Positions 1-7,754 of a stretch of DNA of 17,825 bases are shown piece after piece. Origin of the DNA: Candidatus Scybalomonas excrementavium (lineage in GTDB: Bacteria > Bacillota > Clostridia > Lachnospirales > Lachnospiraceae); contig JADIML010000124.1 of NCBI GenBank assembly GCA_017694765.1, forward strand, positions 1-17,825, read 5' to 3'. The position numbers were made by a program, and so were the translations under genes. The first letter of the stretch is position 1; each line of letters starts with the position of its first letter. The notes under the pieces were generated by a model that worked only from the letters and a program-made list of their open reading frames with translations, made no database searches and had not been told where the DNA came from.

Positions 1-664
1 AGATAACTTTTTTATCCATTGGAATTTGATATTTCTTCTTTAATTCGTTGATGTATTCTGTATGATTTCCACGAAAGAGAATATCATTTCTTGGATATCC
101 AATTTCTAACATTTTTTTCTTAAAATCAAAACATCTTCGAAATGTCTCAGTTGAAAAACTATTTTGTGAAATCAAGCAATCCCATACAGAGGAATTTTTT
201 CGAAATTCTTCTCGATAATGTTCAATATCTGTTACTCCACCCATATCAATAACATCCATATCAAGAGCTAGTTTTTTAAGAGGTGTTCCATGCCATGTTT
301 GGATATATAAATTTTCAGGTCTTTTTATTAAATAACGTGGATGCCTACAGTCAAACACCCATACTTTTGCAATGGCACAATAATAAAAGTAACGAAGTCG
401 CACTCTTTTTATTTGCTTTGCATTTCCCTTTATCTTTTCACCTGGATGAGAAAAAATCCAAATGAGTTTATATTTTTTATCTAGTCCAAGCTCTACCATT
501 CGCTCATAGATTGCCTTTGGATTTCCTGTATAATTTCTTCCTAAGTTACTTTCAAATACAATAACATCTTTTGAAACTGGCAATACTTTTACCATAATAC
601 GGTAAAGAAATACCATTCTATCTCTCAAAAATTTTTTTATTTGTTTCTTAATCTTTGCTTTCAC
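1..664 (-). CDS. CDP-glycerol glycerophosphotransferase family protein (TagB/TagF-like), 3' part outside window
   Basis: The first 221 codons are visible; the gene continues past the left edge. Family proteins transfer glycerol phosphate from CDP-glycerol to a growing teichoic-acid chain or its linkage unit at the inner face of the membrane. Diagnostic segments are VFESNLGRNYTGNPKAIYE near residue 40, the family hallmark QTWHGTPLKKL about a hundred residues later, and the downstream GYPRND motif. The start is GTG at 664, preceded by AGAGAGG about 10 nt upstream; the frame is closed by TAA further upstream and no ATG is better placed. It lies 42 nt after galU with no terminator between, so the two are probably cotranscribed. 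The visible part cannot separate priming (TagB) from polymerising (TagF) enzymes, so no symbol is given. The family assignment is secure. Confidence 0.9.
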   Translation of the reverse strand, partial: MKAKIKKQIKKFLRDRMVFLYRIMVKVLPVSKDVIVFESNLGRNYTGNPKAIYERMVELGLDKKYKLIWIFSHPGEKIKGNAKQIKRVRLRYFYYCAIAKVWVFDCRHPRYLIKRPENLYIQTWHGTPLKKLALDMDVIDMGGVTDIEHYREEFRKNSSVWDCLISQNSFSTETFRRCFDFKKKMLEIGYPRNDILFRGNHTEYINELKKKYQIPMDKKVI

Positions 665-706
665 GTTACTGAAGCCTCTCTTTATTGCCGTATTTTTCTT
701 TTAAAA

Positions 707-1636
707 CTATACTTCTTTTTCTTCTTTAGTAGCTGCTTTACAAGATTGTGCTACTTGCTGAATATATGCTCCTACATCGTCTTTTAAATCTTCTCTTCCT
801 AAAGCAAAATCAATTGTCGCTTTAATAAATCCAAATTTATCTCCTACATCATAACGAGTTCCTTCAAAATCATACGCATAAACTGCTTGCGTATCTAATA
901 GACGACAAATAGCATCTGTTAGCTGTATTTCTCCACCTGCACCTATTTCTTGTGTTTCAAGAAGCTGGAAAATCTCTGGTGTTAAAACATAACGTCCAAG
1001 TACTGCATAATTACTAGGTGCTTCCTTCGCCTTTGGTTTTTCTACCATGCCAGATAGTTTTACAAGTCGTTCATCTTTTGTTTTATGACGTTTGTCAGGC
1101 TCTACAATACCGTATTTATGAACTTGGTTTTCTGCTACTGTTTGTACCCCAACAACAGAAGCTCCTACTCCTTGATAGGCATCAATTAATTGTTTTAAAG
1201 CTGGTTTACTTTCTTTATTTACAACGACATCATCTCCTAGAAGAATTGCAAATGGCTCATTTCCAATAAAAGATTTTGCACATAAAATAGCATGTCCAAG
1301 TCCTTTTGGTTCTTTTTGACGAACATAGTAAATATTTGCCAAGTTTGCAATCTCATCAATCATTTTGACTTCTTTTGTCTTTCCAGAGTTCATAAGGCGT
1401 TCTTCTAACTCATAGGATTTATCAAAATGATTTTCCATACAATGCTTATTGGAGTTGGTAATGACAAGTATTTCTTCAATTCCACTTTGCACAGCCTCTT
1501 CAATAATATACTGAATCGTTGGAATATCAACAATTGGTAACATTTCTTTTGGTAATGCTTTTGTAGCTGGTAGAAAACGAGTTCCAAGTCCTGCTGCTGG
1601 AATGACAGCTTTTTTTACACGTTTGTTTATCATCAT
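707..1636 (-). CDS. galU: UTP-glucose-1-phosphate uridylyltransferase
   Basis: It makes UDP-glucose from UTP and glucose-1-phosphate in the cytoplasm, supplying glucosyl groups for wall polymers, glycolipids and exopolysaccharide. The 309-residue length is usual for the family. The N-terminal nucleotide-binding motif AAGLGTRFLPATKALPKEM (about residues 15-33) is canonical, and LLGDD (near 130), VEKPK (near 198) and the AGGEIQLTDA segment follow as expected. The start is the first of two adjacent ATGs, 8 nt after GGAG. The gene has its own candidate promoter (1686-1714) and is separated from tagD by a terminator. A glycerophosphotransferase gene follows, which fits glucosylated teichoic-type polymer synthesis. 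Confidence 0.95.
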   Translation of the reverse strand: MMINKRVKKAVIPAAGLGTRFLPATKALPKEMLPIVDIPTIQYIIEEAVQSGIEEILVITNSNKHCMENHFDKSYELEERLMNSGKTKEVKMIDEIANLANIYYVRQKEPKGLGHAILCAKSFIGNEPFAILLGDDVVVNKESKPALKQLIDAYQGVGASVVGVQTVAENQVHKYGIVEPDKRHKTKDERLVKLSGMVEKPKAKEAPSNYAVLGRYVLTPEIFQLLETQEIGAGGEIQLTDAICRLLDTQAVYAYDFEGTRYDVGDKFGFIKATIDFALGREDLKDDVGAYIQQVAQSCKAATKEEKEV

Positions 1637-1685
1637 GTTATTCTCTCCTTTGTTCTTTTACAGTTTCTCTTTTCTATTACTTATA

Positions 1686-1714
1686 ACGATACGTTACGTT
1701 TGCATTTTTGTAAA
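1686..1714 (-). promoter_or_regulatory. Candidate sigma-A promoter of galU
   Basis: Reading the minus strand, TTTACA (1714-1709) is followed after 17 bp by TATCGT (1691-1686), about 50 bp before the galU start. The -35 matches 5/6 and the -10 matches 4/6. The preceding operon ends in a terminator just upstream, so galU needs its own promoter here. Confidence 0.55.
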
Positions 1715-1745
1715 GACTTTTCCAAAAAATATCTAATTTAAGAGC

Positions 1746-1773
1746 AAAAGAGCTGATAATTTCTTATCAACTC
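1746..1773 (-). terminator. Rho-independent terminator after tagD
   Basis: On the minus strand GAGTTGATAA pairs with TTATCAGCTC (10 bp, one G-U pair) across a GAAA loop, followed by TTTT. It lies 26 nt beyond the tagD stop codon and ends the tagGHD transcript. Confidence 0.8.
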
Positions 1774-1798
1774 TCTCTACTTTTATCACTATATCCAT

Positions 1799-2200
1799 TT
1801 ATTGATGTTCTTTTTTCTCAGCTAATTCTTCTTTAATCTGTGTCGTAGAGATTCCATCTGTTCTTGGTAAATATACAACTTCACAGTATTCTTTTAAGAA
1901 ATCAAACTTACCTTTCCAATCATCTCCCATAACAAAAACATCAACTTGATTGTTTACCACATCATCGATTTTTTGCTCCCAAGTATATTCTGGAAGAACT
2001 TCATCTACATAACGAATGGATTCTAAAATTTTCTTTCTGTCTTCAAAGGAATAAAATGCTTTCTTTCCTTTTAACGCATTAAATTCATCAGAAGACACAA
2101 CTACGATTAAATAATCTCCATACTCTCTTGCTCTTCTCAATAAATTAATATGTCCCACATGAAGTAAATCATATGTTCCATATGTGATTACTTTTTTCAT
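1799..2200 (-). CDS. tagD: Glycerol-3-phosphate cytidylyltransferase
   Basis: It makes CDP-glycerol from CTP and glycerol-3-phosphate, the activated donor for teichoic-acid glycerophosphotransferases such as the one at the left edge. The 133-residue protein has the cytidylyltransferase signature GTYDLLHVGH (the HxGH nucleotide-binding motif) near the N-terminus and RTDGISTT near the C-terminus, both hallmarks of TagD-type enzymes. I place the start at the ATG at 2200, because AAAGGGG lies 8-9 nt before it and the protein then begins directly at the first beta strand (MKKVITYG). A longer reading from the GTG at 2218 would abut the tagH stop codon and lacks a good ribosome site. It is the last gene of the tagG-tagH-tagD operon. 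Confidence 0.95.
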   Translation of the reverse strand: MKKVITYGTYDLLHVGHINLLRRAREYGDYLIVVVSSDEFNALKGKKAFYSFEDRKKILESIRYVDEVLPEYTWEQKIDDVVNNQVDVFVMGDDWKGKFDFLKEYCEVVYLPRTDGISTTQIKEELAEKKEHQ

Positions 2201-2218
2201 CTTTGGTTCCCCTTTCAC

Positions 2219-2956
2219 CTATTTCATTTTCTCTTCGTAGACTGCTGCTACTTTATCAATATCACCTTGTGCGATAATCTTTCCATGATCGAGTAAAATT
2301 GCCTTATTACAAATACGTTTTACTTGTGGTAAAGAATGTGAAACAAATAAAACCGTCACACCTTTGTCAAATAAACTCTGTATTCTTTGCTCACATTTTT
2401 TCTTAAACTTCGCATCTCCAACGGCTAGCACTTCATCAAGAATTAACACATCTGGTTCTACAACCGTTGCAATGGCAAAGCCAAGTCTTGAACGCATTCC
2501 TGAAGAATAATTTTTAACTGGTACATCAATGAATTTTCCTAATTCTGAAAATTCTACAATTTCATCATATTTCTCTCTTAAAAACTCTTTGGAATACCCA
2601 AGTACTGTTCCATATAAAAAAATATTTTCAGCACCTGTATACTCTCTTGCAAATCCTGCACCTAATTCAAGCAAAGGAACAATTCTTCCTTTTACTTGCA
2701 CAGAGCCTTCTGTTGGTTTTAATACACCAGCAATGACTTTTAACAAGGTACTTTTTCCAGCTCCATTAAATCCTAAAATTCCTAGCCTATCACCTTTATT
2801 TACTTGAAAAGTTACATGATTTAACGCATGGAATTCATTATACATAATTTCTTTTTTTACAAATTTAATAAAATATTCTTTTAAGTTGTCCACTTTTTGA
2901 GCACTCATATTAAATTTCATGCTCACATTTTGAACATCAACTGCAACGTTTCCCAC
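2219..2956 (-). CDS. tagH: ABC transporter ATP-binding protein, teichoic acid/polysaccharide export
   Basis: This is the cytoplasmic ATPase that powers export of a wall polymer with the TagG permease encoded just upstream. Walker A is GFNGAGKST (62-70), the ABC signature YSSGM lies at 150-154, Walker B LILDE at 171-175, and the H-loop histidine at 207. The segment ELGAGFAREYTGAENI (97-112) is characteristic of the TagH/Wzt subfamily. At 245 residues it is the nucleotide-binding domain only. It lacks the long C-terminal extension of Bacillus subtilis TagH and the carbohydrate-binding domain of some Wzt proteins. The start is GTG at 2956, 6 nt after GGAGG; it lies 15 nt beyond the tagG stop. 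tagD begins within about 20 nt of its own stop, so the three genes form one operon. Confidence 0.93.
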   Translation of the reverse strand: MGNVAVDVQNVSMKFNMSAQKVDNLKEYFIKFVKKEIMYNEFHALNHVTFQVNKGDRLGILGFNGAGKSTLLKVIAGVLKPTEGSVQVKGRIVPLLELGAGFAREYTGAENIFLYGTVLGYSKEFLREKYDEIVEFSELGKFIDVPVKNYSSGMRSRLGFAIATVVEPDVLILDEVLAVGDAKFKKKCEQRIQSLFDKGVTVLFVSHSLPQVKRICNKAILLDHGKIIAQGDIDKVAAVYEEKMK

Positions 2957-2971
2957 AGAAAACCTCCATTA

Positions 2972-3751
2972 TTAAATACTTAAAATGAACTTGTCTTGTT
3001 TTTTATAAAAAGCAAGAACTCCTATCACAACGATTACAATACTAAATCCTACGGAAAGTCCTAATGCTTTTTCATCTAATGGACGTCCATAAATGACACA
3101 ATTTCTAAAATTCACAATAATAGAATAGAGTGGATTGATATCTAAAATCCATCCAAATCCGGTATGAACTAATCGCTCCGTTGGATAGAAAATAGCACAT
3201 GTATACATAATAAGCATTAAAACGACATTCCATAAATATTCTAAATCGCGGAAAAAAACAGATATCGTAGCAAGTAACATTCCAACTCCATAACTCATAA
3301 CTAGAAGGAGAAATAACGGAATAATTGCTAATACTGTATATTTTGTTACTTCCACTTTCAATACAACAGAAACTCCTACAAGCACAATCAATGAAATTAA
3401 AAATGTAAGATAACTTGATAATGTACTTGATAGTGGATAAATATATTTTGGTACATAAACTTTCTTAATCATGGCACTATTGCTTCGAATTGATTTCATC
3501 GATGCCTTTGTTGATGTACTAAAAAAAGAATACATCAATCTTCCTGTTAATACATAAACTGGAAACTGTTTATCCTGATTTCCAAATAAAGTTCCAAAAA
3601 CGATGGTCAATACAACCATTGTCATTAATGGTTCAATTAATGTCCACAAGATCCCAAGATAAGACTTTCTATACTTGAGCTTAATATCTTTCTTAACCAA
3701 CTCCCAAAGCAGGAAGCGATATTTTAGAAAGTTATTGATATACTGCTTCAT
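2972..3751 (-). CDS. tagG: ABC-2 type permease, teichoic acid/polysaccharide export
   Basis: This is the membrane half of the wall-polymer exporter, partner of TagH. The 259-residue protein begins with a basic amphipathic segment, followed by LKYRKSYLGILWTLIEP (about 25-41), the cytoplasmic motif that precedes the first membrane span in TagG/Wzm permeases. About six hydrophobic spans follow, as expected for ABC-2 membrane proteins. The ATG start at 3751 lies 9 nt after AAGGAG. It is the first gene of tagGHD, directly behind a strong promoter at 3789-3817. The substrate is inferred to be a glycerol-phosphate polymer from the tagD and glycerophosphotransferase neighbours; other polysaccharides exported by the same transporter class cannot be ruled out. 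Confidence 0.92.
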   Translation of the reverse strand: MKQYINNFLKYRFLLWELVKKDIKLKYRKSYLGILWTLIEPLMTMVVLTIVFGTLFGNQDKQFPVYVLTGRLMYSFFSTSTKASMKSIRSNSAMIKKVYVPKYIYPLSSTLSSYLTFLISLIVLVGVSVVLKVEVTKYTVLAIIPLFLLLVMSYGVGMLLATISVFFRDLEYLWNVVLMLIMYTCAIFYPTERLVHTGFGWILDINPLYSIIVNFRNCVIYGRPLDEKALGLSVGFSIVIVVIGVLAFYKKQDKFILSI

Positions 3752-3788
3752 ACTTGTGTTCTCCTTGCTATTGTTCTTTTCTCGGTAA

Positions 3789-3817
3789 ATATTAGACTAT
3801 TCTCGTTAAAAAGTCAA
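3789..3817 (-). promoter_or_regulatory. Strong candidate sigma-A promoter of tagGHD
   Basis: On the minus strand TTGACT (3817-3812), 17 bp, then TAATAT (3794-3789). The -35 box begins only 3 bp after the stop codon of the HPr gene, and the tagG start lies about 38 bp beyond the -10. I see no terminator between the HPr gene and this promoter, so readthrough from the c-di-AMP operon is possible. Confidence 0.75.
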
Positions 3818-3820
3818 CTC

Positions 3821-4084
3821 TTACTCTTTAAGCCCTGTTTTTATAAATGTCTCTAACTCTACTGCTGCCTTTTCTTCATCATTTCCATCAAATTGAAATT
3901 CTACAATATCTCCTTGCTTTACTTGACACGCCAATACGCTAAGAAAACTCTTAGCGTTGGCAACTTTATCCCCTTTTACAAGCGAAATCTTACATTCATA
4001 CTGTAATGCTTGATTGCATAATGCACTTACTGGTCGTAAATGCAAACCACCCTCAACTTGAATTTCTACTGTTTTACAAACCAT
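3821..4084 (-). CDS. HPr-family phosphocarrier protein
   Basis: This 87-residue protein matches HPr in length. HPr relays phosphate from PEP and enzyme I to sugar-specific PTS enzymes through His15 and, in Firmicutes, is a carbon-signalling protein when phosphorylated on Ser46. Both residues fall exactly at positions 15 (GGLHLRPVS) and 46 (NAKSFLSVL), so it is not a Crh-type protein, which lacks the histidine. It is divergent elsewhere: the usual HARP is HLRP, and the region after Ser46 (SFLSVLACQVKQGD) departs from the common SIMGVMSLG form. It also has four cysteines. The ATG follows AGGAG by 5 nt, and that AGGAG overlaps the cdaR stop codon (TAG), so it is translated as part of the cdaA-cdaR operon. 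It could be the housekeeping ptsH or a specialised paralogue; the sequence does not decide. Confidence 0.88.
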   Translation of the reverse strand: MVCKTVEIQVEGGLHLRPVSALCNQALQYECKISLVKGDKVANAKSFLSVLACQVKQGDIVEFQFDGNDEEKAAVELETFIKTGLKE

Positions 4085-4092
4085 ATATTCTC

Positions 4093-5340
4093 CTATTCTT
4101 GAGGAACTCCCTCTATATTTCGATCAGTTAGTCGAATTCGAATTTCTGGGTTACTTTCATAATACACATTCTGTAAATCCTGTAAATATACTTTTACTGT
4201 TTGTTCTCCTTCTTTTGCTTCTGACAAATCAATAACTGGTTTCATATCTTCTATTACAACATTTTCTATATACTGCTTTTCACCACGAATTGATACGGTT
4301 ATTGTATCTTCTAAATATTCTAATCGATATGATTGATCTTGATTGCGAATTGTCAATTTTTCTACTGGAATCGTAATGTTTCTAACATCAAGAGGAGTTA
4401 CTTGTATTTTCACTCGCACATCTGGACTATCTTGTGCTAACTTGATTCCTTCTGGTAAGTAATCATTAATATCGATATTTTCCTCTGTATCTTCTTTTAA
4501 TCCTTCAATAGAAAGCCCTTCTATCAAAATTTCTGATACATTTTTAAGCTGTTTCTTCGTTCCTGCTATTAAAATACTCTTTGGCTCTAAAAGTATCGAT
4601 TCTAATTCATAACCTTTTGCAACTTCTCCTGTTGTTTCCACTTTCAAATCTACTTTCTTTGTTTGTAATAAAGAAATTGCAACTTCTACTCGTTTCACAT
4701 TGCAAGATAATCTTGATGAATCCATTTTTTCCCCATCATCAGTATAATAGAAAGGCTCTATGGAAAAACTCTGACTTTCCGTTAAACCTTCTACATTCAC
4801 ACTCACTCGAACTTCATGAATTCTCCTTACTAAACTTTCAGGTCCTGTAACTTCTACAATATTTGGAGTCGGTATTTTACTTCCAACTGCATATCCATTT
4901 CGAACCTCCCCTGTTGTTTCAATTGTAACAGGGAACTGTTGTTGTTCAATATTTTCTAATTTTACTTTCAATGTATCAATATTACCTAAACTTTTTTCTT
5001 TAATTACCTCATCATAATTATCAACTGTAACATTAATTGGTACTGCATTTGTAATCGATAACTTTGATAAATCTGCACTTGCTCTAATATCTGATCTTCC
5101 AATTTTATCGATTATATTTCTTTTTGCTTTAATTGTTACAGATACTTTATTTCCTTCTATAATATCCCATGTTTTATTCTTTTTTAGAAGAACATCTTCA
5201 TTCATTACATTAACTGGAATATCAGTAAATGTTTTGGTTGTATAAGGATTATCAATATTAGTAACAAGAAGCCATATAATAATTGCTAAAATAACGGACA
5301 GTACCTTCGTTCCAAGATTATGAATTATTTTATCTTTCAT
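4093..5340 (-). CDS. cdaR: CdaR, YbbR-repeat regulator of the diadenylate cyclase
   Basis: CdaR is a membrane-anchored extracytoplasmic protein that binds CdaA and modulates c-di-AMP synthesis. The 415-residue form has a short basic N-terminus, one membrane span (about residues 8-27, ending IIIWLLVTNIDNP) and four YbbR-type repeats outside. Internal similarity is visible in VTIETTGEVRNGYAVGS and VKVETTGEVAKGYELES-like stretches, each followed by a V/I-x-G-x-x-x-x-V core. I place the start at the ATG at 5340, preceded by AGGGAG, giving a 2-nt gap to the cdaA stop (TAA GC ATG). A longer reading from 5370 would overlap cdaA and has no advantage. In Bacilli cdaR is usually followed by glmM; here an HPr gene occupies that place. 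Confidence 0.93.
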   Translation of the reverse strand: MKDKIIHNLGTKVLSVILAIIIWLLVTNIDNPYTTKTFTDIPVNVMNEDVLLKKNKTWDIIEGNKVSVTIKAKRNIIDKIGRSDIRASADLSKLSITNAVPINVTVDNYDEVIKEKSLGNIDTLKVKLENIEQQQFPVTIETTGEVRNGYAVGSKIPTPNIVEVTGPESLVRRIHEVRVSVNVEGLTESQSFSIEPFYYTDDGEKMDSSRLSCNVKRVEVAISLLQTKKVDLKVETTGEVAKGYELESILLEPKSILIAGTKKQLKNVSEILIEGLSIEGLKEDTEENIDINDYLPEGIKLAQDSPDVRVKIQVTPLDVRNITIPVEKLTIRNQDQSYRLEYLEDTITVSIRGEKQYIENVVIEDMKPVIDLSEAKEGEQTVKVYLQDLQNVYYESNPEIRIRLTDRNIEGVPQE

Positions 5341-5342
5341 GC

Positions 5343-6185
5343 TTACTCCCTGCCCTTCCAAAATCTCCATTTTCTCTTCACTTTTGTATCCCTATCACTT
5401 TTACCTAATAGTTTCCGTATTTTATCTCCATCGACATTTCGGATAATTTTTCCATCTTTTGTAATGGAAACACTTCCTGTCTCCTCAGACACAATAATAG
5501 TAATACTATCAGACACTTCGCTAATTCCTATAGCTGCACGATGTCTTGTTCCAAGTTCTTTGTTTACCTCTAAACTATCGGTTAATGGCAAATAACAAGT
5601 GGCAGCTACAATTCTATCTTTGCGAATCAAAACAGCACCGTCATGTAAAGGGGTATTATGTTCAAAAATATTGACTAAAAGCTGACTACTTACAATAGCA
5701 TCTACAGGAATTCCTGTACGTTCATATTCTCCAAGTGCAACTTCTTCTTCCATAACAATTAAAGCACCTGTCTTTGTCTTCGATAACTCTACTGTTGCTT
5801 TTATAATTTCAGAAATCGTTCTTTCTGAAAATCTCTCTCCTTCTTTTTGCTCATCAAAAGGAATAATGCTTCCTATAATATTTTTGCGCCCTAATTGTTC
5901 TAAGGCTCTTCTAAGTTCTGGTTGAAATACGATAATAACTGCAATAATTCCCACATTTAATGTATTACTTAAAATCCATAAAATAGCATTTAATTGAAAA
6001 ACCATTGCAAAAATCGTAAACATTAAAATAACTATAATTCCTTTAAATAATGTCCATGCTCTCGTACTCTTTACCCATCCAAGAATTTGATAGAGTAAAA
6101 AGCTAATAATGATAATTTCTAACACATCGGTCCATCGCAATTTGGGTAGTGATAACCAATATAAATATTCCTGTAATGTTGCCAT
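5343..6185 (-). CDS. cdaA: Diadenylate cyclase CdaA (DAC domain, membrane-bound)
   Basis: It condenses two ATP to cyclic di-AMP, the essential second messenger that controls potassium/osmolyte uptake and affects wall integrity. From the ATG at 6185 the protein has 280 residues: three N-terminal membrane spans (about 20-36, 47-65, 72-88), a linker, then the cytoplasmic DAC domain. The catalytic DGA is at 182-184 (PLHDGAVLI) and RHR at 214-216 (GTRHRAAIG), so it should be active. The tail is basic (KRKWRFWKGRE). The start is chosen because GGAG lies 8 nt before it and the ATG shares a base with the stop of the upstream gene (TAATG); a TTG four codons earlier is less likely. cdaR follows after 2 nt. 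Confidence 0.96.
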   Translation of the reverse strand: MATLQEYLYWLSLPKLRWTDVLEIIIISFLLYQILGWVKSTRAWTLFKGIIVILMFTIFAMVFQLNAILWILSNTLNVGIIAVIIVFQPELRRALEQLGRKNIIGSIIPFDEQKEGERFSERTISEIIKATVELSKTKTGALIVMEEEVALGEYERTGIPVDAIVSSQLLVNIFEHNTPLHDGAVLIRKDRIVAATCYLPLTDSLEVNKELGTRHRAAIGISEVSDSITIIVSEETGSVSITKDGKIIRNVDGDKIRKLLGKSDRDTKVKRKWRFWKGRE

Positions 6186-7165
6186 TATGGTCTCCAATCC
6201 TCTTTCACTTCCTCAACTGATTTATCGTTATTTTTTACATGTTTTCTTGTATTAATTCGTTTAAAATTTCTCTCTTCTTGTGCCATTGAAACTTTTGGCA
6301 CAGCTTTTACATAATAATAATATTCCTCATCTTCAAATTGTACATACTCGACTCTTGAATAATCTACAATACATTTAAAGAACTGCACAATCATTCCGAT
6401 CACAACTGCGATAATAAAACCAACTATCATATTGAGAATATCGATTTCTACATCAAGTGTATACGCACCTGCTAAAAATAATACCATTCCGATAATTCCT
6501 CCAATGATAATGGCTTGATTCCAAGCATCTTGTCTACTCATTCGATAACATGCCCATACAACTCCAATGGTAACAGAAAATACAATCATCATAAGTAGCA
6601 TTTGTTTATCAGAAAATATTTGCACAATCAAATATCGATACGCTTCCACCTCTCCCTCAGAAACACTTCCTAATAGAGCAACGGTATCGTTCACATGAAT
6701 CGAAAAATAATATAAAAGAATTCCAAATGCTGTTGGTATAATTCCTGCTGGTCCAATTAAAATTCCGACTAAAATTGGAACTACATATGGTATGTGAAAG
6801 AAAAATGCACATGGCACAAATAAGAGTGGTAAACATGTACGAATTTCCAAGCGAATATAAATTAAATAGGAAATCAAAAATAATAATAGATATACAAGAG
6901 CAATTTCTGGAACGGTAACAACTAACTGTCCACACGTATAAATTACAGATAAGAAAAATACTGCTCCCAATGGCAACCACATGCAGATGAAAGCAAAACC
7001 TATTATGATCATCATTTTTCCAAAAACATCTGAATATGAAAACATATTGTTTAATGCCATGAAGAGAATAAGACTAAAAATAAATCGAAATATAAGATTT
7101 AGCCCTTGCTGAAATTGTTGATAAAAATTACGAATTTTTTCTCTAATAGTCAATAAAAATGTCAT
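6185..7165 (-). CDS. Polytopic membrane protein of unknown function, upstream of cdaA
   Basis: I do not recognise a characterised family. The 326 residues carry roughly eight hydrophobic spans between about residues 20 and 270, then a cytoplasmic tail of about 60 residues. The tail contains a tyrosine-rich segment, FEDEEYYYYVKAVPK, and a highly charged end. No catalytic or ATP-binding motif is visible; span 4 contains a glycine/proline-rich stretch (VPILVGILIGPAGIIP). The ATG overlaps the stop of the upstream gene (ATGA) and its own stop overlaps the cdaA start (TAATG), so translation of the three genes is coupled. The likely role is linked to CdaA/CdaR, for example as an assembly partner or transport-like sensor, but this rests on position only. 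Confidence 0.75.
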   Translation of the reverse strand: MTFLLTIREKIRNFYQQFQQGLNLIFRFIFSLILFMALNNMFSYSDVFGKMMIIIGFAFICMWLPLGAVFFLSVIYTCGQLVVTVPEIALVYLLLFLISYLIYIRLEIRTCLPLLFVPCAFFFHIPYVVPILVGILIGPAGIIPTAFGILLYYFSIHVNDTVALLGSVSEGEVEAYRYLIVQIFSDKQMLLMMIVFSVTIGVVWACYRMSRQDAWNQAIIIGGIIGMVLFLAGAYTLDVEIDILNMIVGFIIAVVIGMIVQFFKCIVDYSRVEYVQFEDEEYYYYVKAVPKVSMAQEERNFKRINTRKHVKNNDKSVEEVKEDWRP

Positions 7166-7590
7166 TGTCTACCCTCTTTCTCTTGATCCTCAAAAGGATT
7201 TTTTTCTTCCTTATAACTTTGCTCTAACTTTTTTAACAAATTGGAATATGTCTTTAACTGTTCTTGTGCCTTTGCATATTTTCGAACTGCTATGATTCTT
7301 GAGAGCACAAAAAAAACAAGCAAAAATACCAAATAACTTACGACTATTATCATTCCTACTTTTTTATAATCAATCTCCATCAAATGATCGAGTATATATT
7401 CTAAACGAAATCCCATGTATCCCATAAGACAAATTCCATAAGCAATTGTAATGGCAACAAGAGTTTTTAACCCTTGCAATCGAATATAATCACTTCGATA
7501 ATACGAATGTAATCGAAAGGGTTCTTTTCCCATTTTTTGTTCATAAACGGCAAGTTTACTCATTTGTTTTACTCGCTTCTCATTTATCAT
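7162..7590 (-). CDS. Small two-span membrane protein of unknown function, first gene of the cdaA operon
   Basis: This 142-residue protein has a charged N-terminal stretch, two hydrophobic segments (about residues 43-63 and 78-100) and a coiled-coil-like charged C-terminus (AQEQLKTYSNLLKKLEQSYKEEKN). No known motif is seen. Two starts are possible: the ATG at 7590, preceded by AAAGGA at 12 nt, or an ATG seven codons upstream at 7611, which has a weaker ribosome site. I favour 7590. It overlaps the next gene by 4 nt (ATGA). It is the promoter-proximal gene of a run through cdaA, cdaR and the HPr gene, so it is expressed with them. The function is unknown. Confidence 0.72.
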   Translation of the reverse strand: MINEKRVKQMSKLAVYEQKMGKEPFRLHSYYRSDYIRLQGLKTLVAITIAYGICLMGYMGFRLEYILDHLMEIDYKKVGMIIVVSYLVFLLVFFVLSRIIAVRKYAKAQEQLKTYSNLLKKLEQSYKEEKNPFEDQEKEGRQ

Positions 7591-7638
7591 GGTTTCGTCA
7601 CATCCTTTCATTCTTTCATCATTGATTTCACACTATTA

Positions 7639-7647
7639 AGTATAACA
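7639..7647 (-). promoter_or_regulatory. Extended -10 promoter of the cdaA operon
   Basis: On the minus strand TG-T-TATACT (7647-7639) is an extended -10 element about 50 bp before the first gene. A TTGAAT at 7672-7667 is 22 bp away, too far for a normal -35, although it would sit 17 bp from an alternative TATGTT. The upstream gene is terminated at 7700-7741, so a promoter is required in this 90-bp gap. Confidence 0.55.
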
Positions 7648-7699
7648 TAGATTTTTCATAAGGTACATTCAAAAAAGACAGAATTTTGAAACCTTTGTA

Positions 7700-7741
7700 A
7701 AAGAAAAATACATCTTCACTATGAAATAAGCAAAGATGTAT
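7700..7741 (-). terminator. Rho-independent terminator after the second arylsulfate sulfotransferase gene
   Basis: On the minus strand ATACATCTT pairs with AAGATGTAT (9 bp, extendable by a T-G pair) across a loop of about 16 nt, followed by TTTTTCTTTT. It lies about 14 nt after the stop codon at 7755 and separates the sulfotransferase block from the cdaA operon. Confidence 0.8.
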
Positions 7742-7754
7742 TGTATATCCACAT

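Noticed and set aside
283..465. Short plus-strand reading frame
   Set aside because: It is antisense to the glycerophosphotransferase gene, whose motifs are clear on the minus strand; it has no ribosome site or recognisable protein feature. The other plus-strand frames in the window are the same kind of shadow.
6657..6980. 107-codon minus-strand frame inside the membrane protein gene
   Set aside because: It lies in an alternative frame of a well-supported gene with overlapping start and stop signals and has no ribosome site of its own.
7591..7700. Possible c-di-AMP (ydaO-type) riboswitch before the cdaA operon
   Set aside because: The gap is about 100 bp, too short for that riboswitch, and shows no matching conserved stems or terminator.
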